Part shown: positions 41,636-49,634 of the stretch, piece by piece
Layout of the letters: each line of letters starts with the position of its first letter
How positions within the stretch are numbered: position 1 is the first letter of the stretch
Source: Candidatus Oscillibacter pullicola
Lineage (GTDB): Bacteria > Bacillota > Clostridia > Oscillospirales > Oscillospiraceae
Assembly: GCA_019118935.1 (NCBI GenBank)
Contig: DWXY01000020.1
Coordinates: forward strand, 1 to 49,634
Length of the DNA stretch: 49,634 nucleotides
Direction: 5' to 3'
Translations under genes and position numbers: made by a program
The notes under the pieces: model-generated
What the model saw: only the letters and a program-made list of their open reading frames with translations
Database searches by the model: none
What the model was told of the DNA's origin: nothing

Positions 41636-43377
41636 GTCGTTCCCTCCGTTTTCTTGAGACTGTCCGCCTGCTTGGGCACCTTGGAACGGGGCGCCAGCAG
41701 CAGGTTGATGAGGCCGTTGAAGATGCCGATAAACACCAGCAGGATTATGACCATCATGGTGACAAAGGCTGCGGCCTGGCTGTATTTCGCCTGGTCAAAG
41801 AGGGTGTAGATCTTGCTGGTGACCAGGTTCCAGCGGGGAGAGACCAGGAAGATCACCGCGCTGACGGCGGTGATGGCCTTTACAAAGGAGTACACCAGAC
41901 CGGAGAAAAAGGCGTTCCGCAGCATGGGCAGCGTGATCCGGCGGAAGGAGTAGCCGCTGCCGGCGCCCAGGATGGTGGAGGCCTCTTCGATGGAGTTGTC
42001 GATCTGCAGCAGCGTGGTGGTGCCGGACTCAATGGCCACAGGCATATTCCGGAACACGAACACGATCACCAGAATGGTGGCAGTGCCGGTGAGCACCAGG
42101 AAGCCGGTGTTGAAGGCCAGGATGTAGGCGATGCCCAGCACGGTGCCGGGGACGGCGAACATCAGAACGGAGGACACCTCGATGAATCGCTTGCCGTAGT
42201 AGTCCCGCTTGGCAGTGATGTAGGCGATCACCATGCCCAGCAGGCCGCCGATCAGGGCTGCGATCAGGCCCAGGATCATGGAGTTCTTCAGGCTGTCCCA
42301 GCCCTGCTGCAGGGCGCGGGTGTACTGGTCCAGCGTGAGGGTGTAGTCATAGCCCCAGGTCTTGACGAAGGAGCCGAAGACCACCGTGCCGTAAAACAGC
42401 AGGATCACAACGGCCACCAGCATGCAGAAGATGAACAGGGGCCACTTGATATGGGCCTCGTCGATGAGCTTGCGGGCCTGAGTGGGCTTGCCCGTGACGG
42501 TGACGAAGCTCTTCTTGTTGACCCAGTATTTGTTCAGCAGATACGCGATCATGGCGGGCACCAGCATCAGCAGTGCCAGCACGGAGCCCTTCCGCATGTC
42601 ATAGCTGCCGGTGATGATCTGATAGACCTCCACGGACAGGGTGGTGAAGTCGCCGCCGATGGTGGCGGGGTTGGAGAAGTCCTCCAGAGACTGGATGAAC
42701 ACCAGCAGGCAGCCGGAGATGATGCCCGGCAGGGACAGCGGGAAGGTGACCGTCCAGAAGGTGTGCCACCGGCTGGCGCCCATGTTGCAGGCGGCGTCCT
42801 CCACCGACGCGTCGATGGAGGAGAGGATGCCGGAGAGCGTCATGTAGGCGATGGGGAAGAAGCTCAGCACCTGCACCACAATCAGGCTGCCCATGCCGTA
42901 TACGTCGTTGCCCTCGATCCCCAGCAGGGATTTTGTAATCAGGCCCTGCCGGCCGAACAGGAAGATGATGGACAGGCACAGGATGAAAGGCGGAGACAGG
43001 ATGGGCAGGGTGGCGATGGTCTTCAGAAAGCCCTTGCAGGGGACGTTGGTGCGGGTGATGGTATAGGCGAAGATGTACCCGATAAAGGTGGCGATCACCG
43101 CCACGATCAGGCCCAGAGCCATGGTGCGGCCGAACGTCTTCAGATACCGGGAGGTGGAGAAGATCTCCGCCGCAGTGGCCAGGGAGAAGGCGCCGGACTC
43201 GTCGGTCAGGCTGAAGAGCAGGACCTTGACCAGGGGATAGACCACGAACAAAAGCAGAAGTGCGATGACCGCGATCACGGCGAACAGCATCACCGGCTGG
43301 CGCATGATCATCTTGGTCTCGTTCCGCTTTTTCAGGCGGGCAGCGCTTTTGCCGCCGGAGCCGGAAGAGTTTGCCAT
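41632..43377 (-). CDS. Fused ABC importer permease (FbpB-type)
   Basis: The 581-residue membrane protein consists of two tandem permease units (~45-290 and ~325-565), each with about six helices and an EAA loop (DAACNMGASRWHTFW and EASTILGAGSGYSFRR). A single polypeptide with two units is typical of the FbpB/AfuB iron importers. It lies 94 bp after the binding-protein gene, across a strong hairpin that should reduce its expression relative to the binding protein. Confidence 0.9.
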   Translation of the reverse strand: MANSSGSGGKSAARLKKRNETKMIMRQPVMLFAVIAVIALLLLFVVYPLVKVLLFSLTDESGAFSLATAAEIFSTSRYLKTFGRTMALGLIVAVIATFIGYIFAYTITRTNVPCKGFLKTIATLPILSPPFILCLSIIFLFGRQGLITKSLLGIEGNDVYGMGSLIVVQVLSFFPIAYMTLSGILSSIDASVEDAACNMGASRWHTFWTVTFPLSLPGIISGCLLVFIQSLEDFSNPATIGGDFTTLSVEVYQIITGSYDMRKGSVLALLMLVPAMIAYLLNKYWVNKKSFVTVTGKPTQARKLIDEAHIKWPLFIFCMLVAVVILLFYGTVVFGSFVKTWGYDYTLTLDQYTRALQQGWDSLKNSMILGLIAALIGGLLGMVIAYITAKRDYYGKRFIEVSSVLMFAVPGTVLGIAYILAFNTGFLVLTGTATILVIVFVFRNMPVAIESGTTTLLQIDNSIEEASTILGAGSGYSFRRITLPMLRNAFFSGLVYSFVKAITAVSAVIFLVSPRWNLVTSKIYTLFDQAKYSQAAAFVTMMVIILLVFIGIFNGLINLLLAPRSKVPKQADSLKKTEGTT

Positions 43378-43414
43378 TTGGGTTCCTCCTGTTGAATTTC
43401 AAGCGTTTGGCAAG

Positions 43415-43445
43415 AGGACTTCCTCCCCGGCGGGGAGGAAGTCCT
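43415..43445 (-). promoter_or_regulatory. Intercistronic hairpin between binding protein and permease
   Basis: AGGACTTCCTCCCC and its perfect inverse form a 14-bp stem with 3-nt loop and no T tract. It probably protects the upstream binding-protein mRNA and lowers expression of the downstream permease. Confidence 0.7.
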
Positions 43446-43471
43446 GCAGGCATACAAGGGACGCTCCCGGA

Positions 43472-44539
43472 TTACTCCAGGTTGTCAGAGCTGGCGACGT
43501 TGGCCTCGAACTGAGAGACGAACTCATCCTTGTGCTCGGCGGCCCAGACGGCGTCATAGTCGATGACGGCCACGGAGTCCAGCGTCACCAGACCCTCGGC
43601 CGGGGTGGCCTGGGAGTTGGTGGGGACGCGGAAGGAGTTGTTCTCGGCATACAGGTTCTGGCCCTCCGCAGAGCACATGAAGTCGATGAACTTCTTGGCG
43701 TTCTCCTGCTCGTCGGCGGGGCCGCCCTTGATCAGGGCCATGGCGCCCACCTCATAGCCGGTGCCGTCGGTGGGGAAGGACAGCTCGATGGGATAGCCCT
43801 CGGTGGTGGGCTGCAGGCCGTCGTGGGAGAAGGTCAGGGCAATGGCGGCCTCGCCCAGGGCCACGGCGTTGGGCGCCGCGGAACCGGACTTGGTGTACTG
43901 GGACATGTTCTTGTCCAGCTGCGCCAGATAATCCCACACGGCGTCTTCGCCCTTCAGCTGGATCAGCGTGGCCAGGACGGTGTAGGCAGTGCCGGAGGTG
44001 GCGGGGTGCGCCATGATGACCATGCCCTCATACTTGGGGTCCAGCAGGTCGTCCCAGCTGGTGGGATAGGAGTAGCCGTTGCTCTCGAACCAATCCTTGT
44101 TGCAGGCAAAGGCGATGGCGCCCACATAGATGGGGTTCCACACGCCGTCGGGGTCCAGATAGTTCTCCGGCGTGTTGGACAGCTCGGGGGACTGATAGGC
44201 CTCCAGCAGGCCCTGATCGGAGGCGGCAATGTAGTTGTCGGTGGAGCCGCCGAACATCAGCGCGGCCTGGGGGTTCTCCTTCTCAGCGGCCACGCGGGTC
44301 AGCATCTCGCCCGCGGAGAGGCGGATGGCGTTGACCTTGATTCCGGTAGCCTCCTCAAAGGCGTTGAAGTAATAGGCCACCTCGGCCTCGGGGAACGCGG
44401 TGTAGACCGTCAGGGAGTCGCTTCCGGTGGTCTCCCCGCCGCCCTCGCCGTCGGAGGAGCCTCCGCCGCAGGCGGTCAGCAGCCCCAGCACCATGACCAC
44501 GGCGAGAAGCAGTGCGAATAGACGTTTGGACTGTTTCAT
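43472..44539 (-). CDS. Solute-binding lipoprotein of the iron-type ABC importer
   Basis: The 355-residue protein begins with a type II signal peptide (MKQSKRLFALLLAVVMVLG, lipobox LLTAC, Cys24), then an acidic Gly/Ser spacer. The mature part is a periplasmic-binding-protein fold of the FbpA/AfuA class (SLTVYTAFPEAEVAYYFNAF, IAASDQGLLEAYQSPE). Ligand could be Fe3+ or another small anion or phosphonate; the usual tyrosine pair for bare Fe3+ is not obvious. First gene of the operon, GGAGA before ATG 44539. Confidence 0.88.
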   Translation of the reverse strand: MKQSKRLFALLLAVVMVLGLLTACGGGSSDGEGGGETTGSDSLTVYTAFPEAEVAYYFNAFEEATGIKVNAIRLSAGEMLTRVAAEKENPQAALMFGGSTDNYIAASDQGLLEAYQSPELSNTPENYLDPDGVWNPIYVGAIAFACNKDWFESNGYSYPTSWDDLLDPKYEGMVIMAHPATSGTAYTVLATLIQLKGEDAVWDYLAQLDKNMSQYTKSGSAAPNAVALGEAAIALTFSHDGLQPTTEGYPIELSFPTDGTGYEVGAMALIKGGPADEQENAKKFIDFMCSAEGQNLYAENNSFRVPTNSQATPAEGLVTLDSVAVIDYDAVWAAEHKDEFVSQFEANVASSDNLE

Positions 44540-44595
44540 AAGAGTGTCTCCTTTTCACCAATTTTAACTTCCGGACCCTCCGGAGATTTAGTCAT

Positions 44596-44625
44596 ATTGT
44601 AACATCTTCACCGGGGGAGTGTCAA
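44596..44625 (-). promoter_or_regulatory. Promoter of the ABC importer operon
   Basis: Minus-strand TTGACA (44625-44620), 18-bp spacer, TACAAT (44601-44596). Confidence 0.75.
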
Positions 44626-44781
44626 TGAATGGTAACGTTTGCGCACAGGGGGATTTTCGCAAAGAAAAGATAAAAATACAGAAAATGTATTTGATACAGA
44701 GACAAAAAAGCGTCGCTGTTGGATTTTTCCGGAAGTTTTGTTAAAAAGCAGAAGGTGAAATTGGTGAAACCATAAAATTTG

Positions 44782-44795
44782 TGACAGCGCTTACT
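44782..44795. promoter_or_regulatory. Weak cre-like (CcpA) site
   Basis: TGACAGCGCTTACT resembles the CcpA operator TGWAANCGNTNWCA with mismatches at the edges. It lies in the 635-bp AT-rich gap between divergent operons, far from either promoter. Low confidence. Confidence 0.25.
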
Positions 44796-44917
44796 TTGTA
44801 AAAAAATGCATTTCAAGGCCATTCTGCGTTTCAAGACCCGGCCGGACCGAAATTGCCCAATTTTTTTATCCGGCTTTAGGCAATCAGCCGAAGATTTTTG
44901 CTGGAGCCGGGAACATA

Positions 44918-44946
44918 TTGACTTCTGTTCCGGCTTGTGGTAAACA
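44918..44946 (+). promoter_or_regulatory. Candidate promoter of the mgtC pair
   Basis: TTGACT (44918-44923), 17-bp spacer, TAAACA (44941-44946). The 230-nt leader after it has no recognisable riboswitch, although Mg2+ leaders are common before mgtC genes. Confidence 0.45.
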
Positions 44947-45174
44947 TAAAAGAAACAATTCGGGCGCTTCTGCTCTGCTGAAATTTGTCGATAATGCCGA
45001 CTGCGGCGCCGTTCAAACGTTTTTTTTGATTATGCAACCGTTTCCGGGAATATGCGGCAGATTCTGCCCCAAGGCTTACCCGCTGGAAAAGAGAGGGAAG
45101 AGTTGGCGGAGCCATTCCTCCCTTTCTTACTGTTTTGCCGCCCGCTGCAGGGCGGAGAGAGGAGTGTGCGCGGA

Positions 45175-45900
45175 ATGATGGAAGGACTGGCATACCTGCG
45201 GGAGATGAACGTGGCCTCCGTCCTGCTGCGCCTGACTCTGGCCATGCTCTTCGGGGGCTTCATCGGCCTGGAGCGGGAGCGGAAGCGCCGGCCGGCGGGG
45301 TTCCGGACCTATATGATGGTTTGCCTGGGCGCGGCGCTGACCATGCTGCTCAGCCAGTATGAGAGCTACATGGTGACCCATGCCTGGCATGAGACCGCCA
45401 TGGAGATCGGCCTGCGGACGGATGTGTCCCGCTTCGGCGCCCAGGTCATCAACGGCATCGGCTTTCTGGGCGCGGGCACCATCATCGTCACCGGCAAGCA
45501 GGAGGTGAAAGGCCTGACCACGGCGGCGGGCCTCTGGGCGTCCGCCTGCATGGGCCTGGCCATCGGCGCGGGATTTTACGAGTGCGTGCTTTTGGGCTTC
45601 CTGCTGATCCTGCTGACCAACCGGCTTCTGCCCTTCGTGGAGGACGCCATCATCGAAAGCGCCCGGAACATGAACATCTATGTGGAATTCCAGACGCTGG
45701 ACGATCTGGGGGACATCATCGGACGGATCAAGTCCCAGGGGGCGCAGATTTACGAAGTGGATCTGGACCGGGGCCGGGAGGAGCGGTCCAAGAATCCCAG
45801 CGCGGTGTTCTCTATCCGCCTGCCCGGCAGGCACTACCACGTCCGGGTCCTGGCGGCGATCTCCGAGCTGGAGAGCGTCTACACCATTGATGAAATCTGA
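45175..45900 (+). CDS. MgtC/SapB family membrane protein (copy 1)
   Basis: The 241-residue protein has the MgtC N-terminal domain: GGFIGLERERKRRPAGFRT (~25-43), GIGFLGAGTIIVTG and VKGLTTAAGLWASA across about five helices, and a cytosolic C-terminal ACT-like domain (~165-241). MgtC proteins relate to Mg2+ limitation and modulate F-type ATP synthase in pathogens; roles in commensals are unclear. ATG 45175 (next to a second ATG at 45178) follows GAGAGGAG. The next mgtC-like gene starts 14 bp downstream. Confidence 0.88.
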   Translation: MMEGLAYLREMNVASVLLRLTLAMLFGGFIGLERERKRRPAGFRTYMMVCLGAALTMLLSQYESYMVTHAWHETAMEIGLRTDVSRFGAQVINGIGFLGAGTIIVTGKQEVKGLTTAAGLWASACMGLAIGAGFYECVLLGFLLILLTNRLLPFVEDAIIESARNMNIYVEFQTLDDLGDIIGRIKSQGAQIYEVDLDRGREERSKNPSAVFSIRLPGRHYHVRVLAAISELESVYTIDEI

Positions 45901-45914
45901 GGGAGGTGCGGAGA

Positions 45915-46607
45915 TTGCTGCCGATTTTTGACGGTGTGCGGGATGTGACCATGCTGTCCACCACGCTGCGGATGCTGCTGGCGGTGGTGTGCGGCGGCCT
46001 CATCGGACTGGAGCGGGAGTACAAGCGCCGGCCGGCGGGGTTCCGCACCCACATCCTGATCTGCCTGGGGGCGGCCATGACGACCCTCACCAGCCAGTTC
46101 CTTTACTTGAACCTCCATTACTACACGGACATGGCCCGGCTGGGGGCCCAGGTGGTGGCGGGCATCGGCTTCATCGGCGCCGGCGCCATCATCGTCACCC
46201 GGCGCCGCCGGGTGAAGGGGCTCACCACGGCGGCGGGCCTCTGGGCGGCGGCCATTGTGGGCTTGTGCCTGGGCGGCGGGTTCTACGAGGGCGGCATCTT
46301 CGCCACGGCGCTGATCCTGGCGGCGGAGATGTTCCTGTCCAAGCTGGAGTACCGGATGCTGGACAACGCCCCGGAGGTGAACCTCTATATGGAGTACAGC
46401 AACAAGACCTGCCTGGACAATGTGTTGCGGCTGTTCCGGGATCTGAACCTGAAGGTGCTGAACATGGAGATCACCCGCTCCACGGAGACGGAGACCCACA
46501 ACGCCTGCGCCCTCTTTACCCTGCGGCTGAACAAGCGGTGCCGGGTGGAGCAGCTGATCCCCAAGATGAACGCCACGGAGGGCGTGGTGTCGGTAGAGGA
46601 ATTGTAA
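45915..46607 (+). CDS. MgtC/SapB family membrane protein (copy 2)
   Basis: The 230-residue paralogue has CGGLIGLEREYKRRPAGFRT, GIGFIGAGAIIVTRRRRVKG and LTTAAGLWAAA, then a divergent C-terminal ACT-like domain (~150-230). A TTG start at 45915 with GGGAGG 8 bp upstream is preferred; GTG 45906 would overlap that site. Copies 1 and 2 are similar in the membrane part and different in the C-terminal domain, so they may form a heteromer (inference). Confidence 0.85.
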   Translation: MLPIFDGVRDVTMLSTTLRMLLAVVCGGLIGLEREYKRRPAGFRTHILICLGAAMTTLTSQFLYLNLHYYTDMARLGAQVVAGIGFIGAGAIIVTRRRRVKGLTTAAGLWAAAIVGLCLGGGFYEGGIFATALILAAEMFLSKLEYRMLDNAPEVNLYMEYSNKTCLDNVLRLFRDLNLKVLNMEITRSTETETHNACALFTLRLNKRCRVEQLIPKMNATEGVVSVEEL

Positions 46608-46641
46608 CAGCGGCGCAAGCCGGAAGAATAGGAGAGAGACT

Positions 46642-47523
46642 ATGAAAAAATCATATGACGTACTGGTGATCGGCCCGGTGTCCCTGGACCACAACATCGA
46701 CTATCAGGGCAACGAGCGCAAGGAAGTGGGCGGCGCCGTGGTGGCCTCCGGCTTCGCGGCGGCCAAAAGCGGCAACCGCACCGCTGTGTTCACCAAGCTG
46801 AACCCCGCGGACGCGGACGTGGAGGAGCGGTTCGCCGGATCCGGCGCGGATGTGTACTGGAAGCCGTCCCAGGCCACCTGCTCCATCCGCAACCAGTATT
46901 TCACCGCCGACAAGGAGAAGCGGGCCTGCACCTCCATGGGGGTGTGCGATCCCTTCCGGTTTGACGAGCTGCCGGATGTGGAGACGAAGATTTACCATTT
47001 CGCCGGCCTGGTGTACGGCGACTTCGACGGCGCCCTTTTTGCCGAGGCCGCCAGGCACGGCAAGGTGGCGGTGGACGTCCAGTGCCTGCTGCGGCACGTG
47101 GAGGCGGACCGGACCATGGCCTTCCACGACTGGGCGGAGAAGAAGCAGTACCTGCCGGTGATCGACTACCTTAAGACCGACGCGGCGGAGGCGGAGATCC
47201 TGACGGGCCTCACAGACCGGGCGGAGGCCGCCAAGCTCCTGTACAGCTGGGGCGCCAAGGAGGTCCTCATCACCCACAACACCGAGGTGCTGGCCTACGA
47301 CGGGGAGACTATCTACACCTGCCCCATCAAGGCCCGGAACCTCTCCGGCCGGACCGGGCGGGGCGACACCACCTTCGCCGGCTATATCACGGAGCGCCAG
47401 CGGGCCGGGGTGGAGGAGGCCCTGCGGTACTGCACGGCCCTGGTCTCTTTGAAGATGGAGACGCCGGGCCCCTTCCAGGGCACCCGCCAGGATGTGCTGG
47501 ACTATCTGCGGGAATTTTATTGA
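46642..47523 (+). CDS. PfkB family carbohydrate/nucleoside kinase
   Basis: The 293-residue kinase has N-terminal VIGPVSLDHNID and GGAVVASGFAAAKSG, and the C-terminal anion-hole motif TGRGDTTFAGY with Arg in place of the usual Ala/Cys (GAGD). It phosphorylates an alcohol on a small sugar or nucleoside; substrate not predictable. It lies 34 bp after the mgtC pair with AGGAGAGA before ATG 46642. The CRTxxxxCSIRNQYFT-like lid region is unusual. Confidence 0.85.
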   Translation: MKKSYDVLVIGPVSLDHNIDYQGNERKEVGGAVVASGFAAAKSGNRTAVFTKLNPADADVEERFAGSGADVYWKPSQATCSIRNQYFTADKEKRACTSMGVCDPFRFDELPDVETKIYHFAGLVYGDFDGALFAEAARHGKVAVDVQCLLRHVEADRTMAFHDWAEKKQYLPVIDYLKTDAAEAEILTGLTDRAEAAKLLYSWGAKEVLITHNTEVLAYDGETIYTCPIKARNLSGRTGRGDTTFAGYITERQRAGVEEALRYCTALVSLKMETPGPFQGTRQDVLDYLREFY

Positions 47524-47530
47524 GAAACCA

Positions 47531-47563
47531 CAGGAGCCGTCCGCAGACAGCGGATGGCTCCTG
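47531..47563 (+). terminator. Hairpin after the PfkB gene
   Basis: CAGGAGCCGTCCGC pairs with GCGGATGGCTCCTG (one mismatch), but no T tract follows on the plus strand. Confidence 0.5.
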
Positions 47564-47576
47564 TACAAAAACTCCA

Positions 47577-47605
47577 TTGACAACGGGTATTGTCCGTGAT
47601 AAGGT
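47577..47605 (+). promoter_or_regulatory. Promoter of the glycine riboswitch transcript
   Basis: TTGACA (47577-47582), 17-bp spacer, TAAGGT (47600-47605). Confidence 0.75.
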
Positions 47606-47637
47606 AACAAGTGTCAATTACATAAAGGCAAACGAAG

Positions 47638-47800
47638 TCCCTAGAGAAACGGCGCATGCCTGCCGAAGGAGTGAAACTCTCAGGTGTCCCGGCACGGGAT
47701 GAGGACTAGGGATGGATGTGGCTCTGGAGAAGCTCAAAGACGAGTACCGAAGGTGCAAGGCGGGGAGACCCGCTGAATCTCTCAGGTAAAAGGACAGAGA
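47638..47800 (+). promoter_or_regulatory. Tandem glycine riboswitch
   Basis: Aptamer 1 (47638-47712) is closed by TCCCTAG/CTAGGGA and contains GCCGAAGGAGTGAAACTCTC followed by AGGT. Aptamer 2 (47722-47799) is closed by CTCTG/CAGAG and has ACCGAAGGTGCAAG and AATCTCTCAGGTAAAAGGAC, the conserved glycine core. Two aptamers in tandem allow a steep response. Followed by hairpins to the start codon of the transporter. Confidence 0.93.
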
Positions 47801-47812
47801 AATGGGGAAGGT

Positions 47813-47877
47813 CCCTCCGCGCCCGGCGGAGGGGGCCGTCTCGTTGTTGGGCTGGACAGAGACTGTCCGGCCCTTTT
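47813..47877 (+). terminator. Expression platform of the glycine riboswitch
   Basis: A first hairpin CCCTCCGC-GCCCG-GCGGAGGG (47813-47833) is followed by a terminator stem GGGCTGGACA/TGTCCGGCCC with TTTT (47849-47877), just before the ribosome binding site of the transporter. The latter is a likely glycine-controlled attenuator. Confidence 0.7.
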
Positions 47878-47903
47878 CGTTTGCGGACAAGGAGAGAGAA
47901 CGA

Positions 47904-49280
47904 ATGAACATGGATCTGTTGGCCGCAAAGGTCAGCGAACTGGCCGGCTTTGTGTGGAACGGCCTGCTGCTGTATCTGCTGGTGGGCACCGGCATCATCT
48001 TCACCATCCGCACCCGGTTCATCCAGGTGCGCAAATTCGGCACCGGCTTCCGGCGGCTGTTCGGCAGCGTGAACCTCAACGGCGAGAAGGCCGGCAAGGA
48101 GGGCATGAGCTCCTTCCAGGCGGTGGCAACCTCCATCGCCGCCCAGGTGGGCACCGGCAACATCACCGGCTGCGCCACCGCCATGATCTCCGGCGGCCCC
48201 GGCGCCATCTTCTGGATGTGGCTGGCGGCCTTCTTCGGCATGGCCACCATCTACGGCGAGGCGGTGCTGGCCCAGACCTTCAAGACCAAGGACGAGACGG
48301 GCCACGTCATCGGCGGACCCGTCTACTACATCCGGCAGGCCTTCAAGGGGACCTTCGGCAAGATCCTGGCGGGCTTCTTCGCCTTGGCCATCATCTTCGC
48401 CCTGGGCTTCACCGGCAACATGGTCCAGTCCAACGCCATCAGCAACGCCTTCCAGGAGGCGCTGGGCATCCCCACCTGGGTCGTGGGCGTGGTGCTGGCG
48501 GTGGTGGCCGCCTTCATCTTCCTGGGAGGCGTCACCCGCATTGCCTCCGTCACGGAGAAGCTGGTGCCCGTCATGGCCTGCTTCTATCTGGTGGGCGGCC
48601 TCGTCATGCTGATCGCCAATATCACCAACCTGCCCCACGCCTTTGCCCTGATTTTTGAGGGCGCCTTCAACCCCCAGGCCATCCTGGGCGGCGCCGCCGG
48701 CATCGGCGTGCGGGAGGCCATGCGCTACGGCGTGGCCCGGGGCCTGTTCTCCAACGAGGCAGGCATGGGCTCCACCCCCCACGCCCACGCCATGGCCAAG
48801 GTGGAAAAGCCCCAGGACCAGGGCATCGTGGCCATGATCTGCGTGTTCATCGACACCTTCGTGGTCCTGACCATGACCGCCCTGGTGATGATTACCAGCG
48901 GCGCCCTGAACGTGGGCGACATGGCTGCCAATCCGGCGGCGGAGAATATGGCCCAGGTGGCGTTTTCCACCGTGTTCGGCAGCTTCGGCAACCTCTATGT
49001 GGCCATCTGCCTGCTGTTCTTCGCCTTCTCCACCGTCATCGGCTGGTACTTCTTCGGCGAGCAGAACGTGAAGTACCTCTTCGGCGTGAAGGCCGTCAAG
49101 GTCTACGCCTGTATTGCGGTGGTGTGCGTGGCCCTGGGGTCCATGCTGGAGGCCCCCCTGGTCTGGAACCTCTCCGACCTGTTCAACGCGCTGATGGTGT
49201 TCCCCAACCTGCTGGCGCTGCTGGCCCTCAGCGGGCTGGTGGCCAAGGCGGCCAGGGAGGGAGACGCCCTGCGGAAATAA
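47904..49280 (+). CDS. Sodium:alanine/glycine symporter (AGCS family)
   Basis: The 458-residue transporter has about 11 helices and AGCS motifs: FQAVATSIAAQVGTGNITGC (near 75-95), GGPGAIFWMWLAAFFGMAT, the VARGLFSNEAGMGSTPHAHA substrate motif and AFSTVIGWYFFGEQ. It takes up small neutral amino acids with Na+. The glycine riboswitch argues for glycine as ligand. AAGGAGAG before ATG 47904 sets the start; the longer frame would enter the expression platform. Confidence 0.93.
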   Translation: MNMDLLAAKVSELAGFVWNGLLLYLLVGTGIIFTIRTRFIQVRKFGTGFRRLFGSVNLNGEKAGKEGMSSFQAVATSIAAQVGTGNITGCATAMISGGPGAIFWMWLAAFFGMATIYGEAVLAQTFKTKDETGHVIGGPVYYIRQAFKGTFGKILAGFFALAIIFALGFTGNMVQSNAISNAFQEALGIPTWVVGVVLAVVAAFIFLGGVTRIASVTEKLVPVMACFYLVGGLVMLIANITNLPHAFALIFEGAFNPQAILGGAAGIGVREAMRYGVARGLFSNEAGMGSTPHAHAMAKVEKPQDQGIVAMICVFIDTFVVLTMTALVMITSGALNVGDMAANPAAENMAQVAFSTVFGSFGNLYVAICLLFFAFSTVIGWYFFGEQNVKYLFGVKAVKVYACIAVVCVALGSMLEAPLVWNLSDLFNALMVFPNLLALLALSGLVAKAAREGDALRK

Positions 49281-49297
49281 GCGCCCCGCCCAGAAAG

Positions 49298-49334
49298 GCC
49301 CCCTCCGCCCGGAACTTCGGGCGGAGGGGCTTTT
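49298..49334. terminator. Terminator between convergent genes
   Basis: GCCCCCTCCGCCCG and CGGGCGGAGGGGC form a strong stem with a TTTT tail on the plus strand. Confidence 0.88.
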
Positions 49335-49634
49335 CACGTCTCCCGGGCGGAGAGGTCCGGACCGCCCTGGCCGTAGGGAAGGGTGAAGACCGGGATGCCC
49401 TCCATGGCCGGGGCGATGGCGTACATGGGATAAAAAAACGCCAGACCCTCCGCCGTGAGATAGAAGTTTTGCGGGTTGAAGTGGCGCCGCAGCAGCCGGC
49501 GGACGCCCTCATGGTACCGGGAGATCCCGGCCGTCTCCTGCCGCTGGATCTCCGCCTCCGCCGTCTCCATCAGCCGCCGCTTCCACCCGCTGCGGCGGGG
49601 AAAGAAGGCGGACAGAGGCGCCGGATAGCCGGAG
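49334..49634 (-). CDS. C-terminal part of a DUF3298 (RsiV-like) protein, truncated by window edge
   Basis: About 99 residues are visible on the minus strand; the frame stays open to the window end, so the ATG at 49570 is internal. The segment FNPQNFYLTAEGLAFFYPMY, then AIAPAMEGIPVFTLPYGQG, matches the DUF3298 C-terminal domain of RsiV-type anti-sigma factors and related DUF4163/DUF3298 proteins. RsiV binds lysozyme through this domain; whether this is an anti-sigma factor or a secreted homologue depends on the missing N-terminus. Confidence 0.75.
   Translation of the reverse strand, partial: SGYPAPLSAFFPRRSGWKRRLMETAEAEIQRQETAGISRYHEGVRRLLRRHFNPQNFYLTAEGLAFFYPMYAIAPAMEGIPVFTLPYGQGGPDLSARET

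Noticed and set aside
44540-45174. Mg2+-sensing leader or riboswitch before the mgtC pair
   Set aside because: The AT-rich 635-bp gap has promoters and some short inverted repeats (ATTGCC/GGCAAT near 44853-44885), but no M-box or other known motif is recognisable.

Overview
The window reads as chromosomal core sequence of a high-GC Bacillota, most likely an Oscillospiraceae gut anaerobe (Flavonifractor/Lawsonibacter/Oscillibacter-like). This is inferred from gene content and codon style, not from a database search. Supporting signs are a yqzL-like micro-gene before recO, MutS2, a methionine T-box, a tandem glycine riboswitch, a Bce-type resistance module, DUF6442-like membrane proteins and strong Shine-Dalgarno sites. 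The first ~550 bases are much more AT-rich and carry the tail of an unrelated accessory gene, so they look like the edge of an integrated element.

Layout. 1-552: accessory gene tail, then an orphan promoter-terminator pair. 1018-6053: two overlapping flavodoxin-like genes, yqzL-like ORF, recO, an unknown Cys-rich gene, mutS2. 6021-6372: a ~160-bp tandem repeat that copies the mutS2 3' end. 6383-9585: GNAT, uridine phosphorylase, then an operon of small membrane proteins with an XRE regulator, split from a fourth paralogue by a 112-bp hairpin element. 9624-13282: MerR regulator, and a T-box-controlled metY-metA operon (minus strand). 13283-16083: CAT-like acetyltransferase and a YtrA-type GntR/ABC operon.

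16175-24604 (minus): a DUF2201/VWA protein, an LRR-like unknown and a MoxR AAA+ ATPase, followed 21 bp later by a complete Bce-type regulator/kinase/ABC module, apparently co-transcribed. 24770-27861 (plus, divergent): a TetM-like translational GTPase fused to a YacP/Rae1-like NYN nuclease, overlapping a minimal signal-peptidase-II-like gene. 28322-31210: glycosyltransferase, TVP38, glycosyltransferase operon behind a long structured leader. 31350-34738: pyruvate kinase, HIT protein, TIM-barrel isomerase-like protein. 34792-37298: DUF1294, pseudouridine glycosidase and an HTH-fused pseudouridine kinase. 37560-40428: lipoprotein, asnS, small helical protein. 40517-44539: iron-type ABC importer. 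45175-47523: two MgtC-like genes and a PfkB kinase. 47577-49280: tandem glycine riboswitch and AGCS amino-acid symporter. The window ends in a truncated DUF3298 (RsiV-like) gene.

The most notable items are the GTPase-nuclease fusion, which would bring an A-site mRNA nuclease to the ribosome on a TetM/EF-G-like chassis, and the AAA+/VWA module coupled to an envelope-stress Bce system. No CRISPR array, rRNA, tRNA or intact insertion sequence was recognised.
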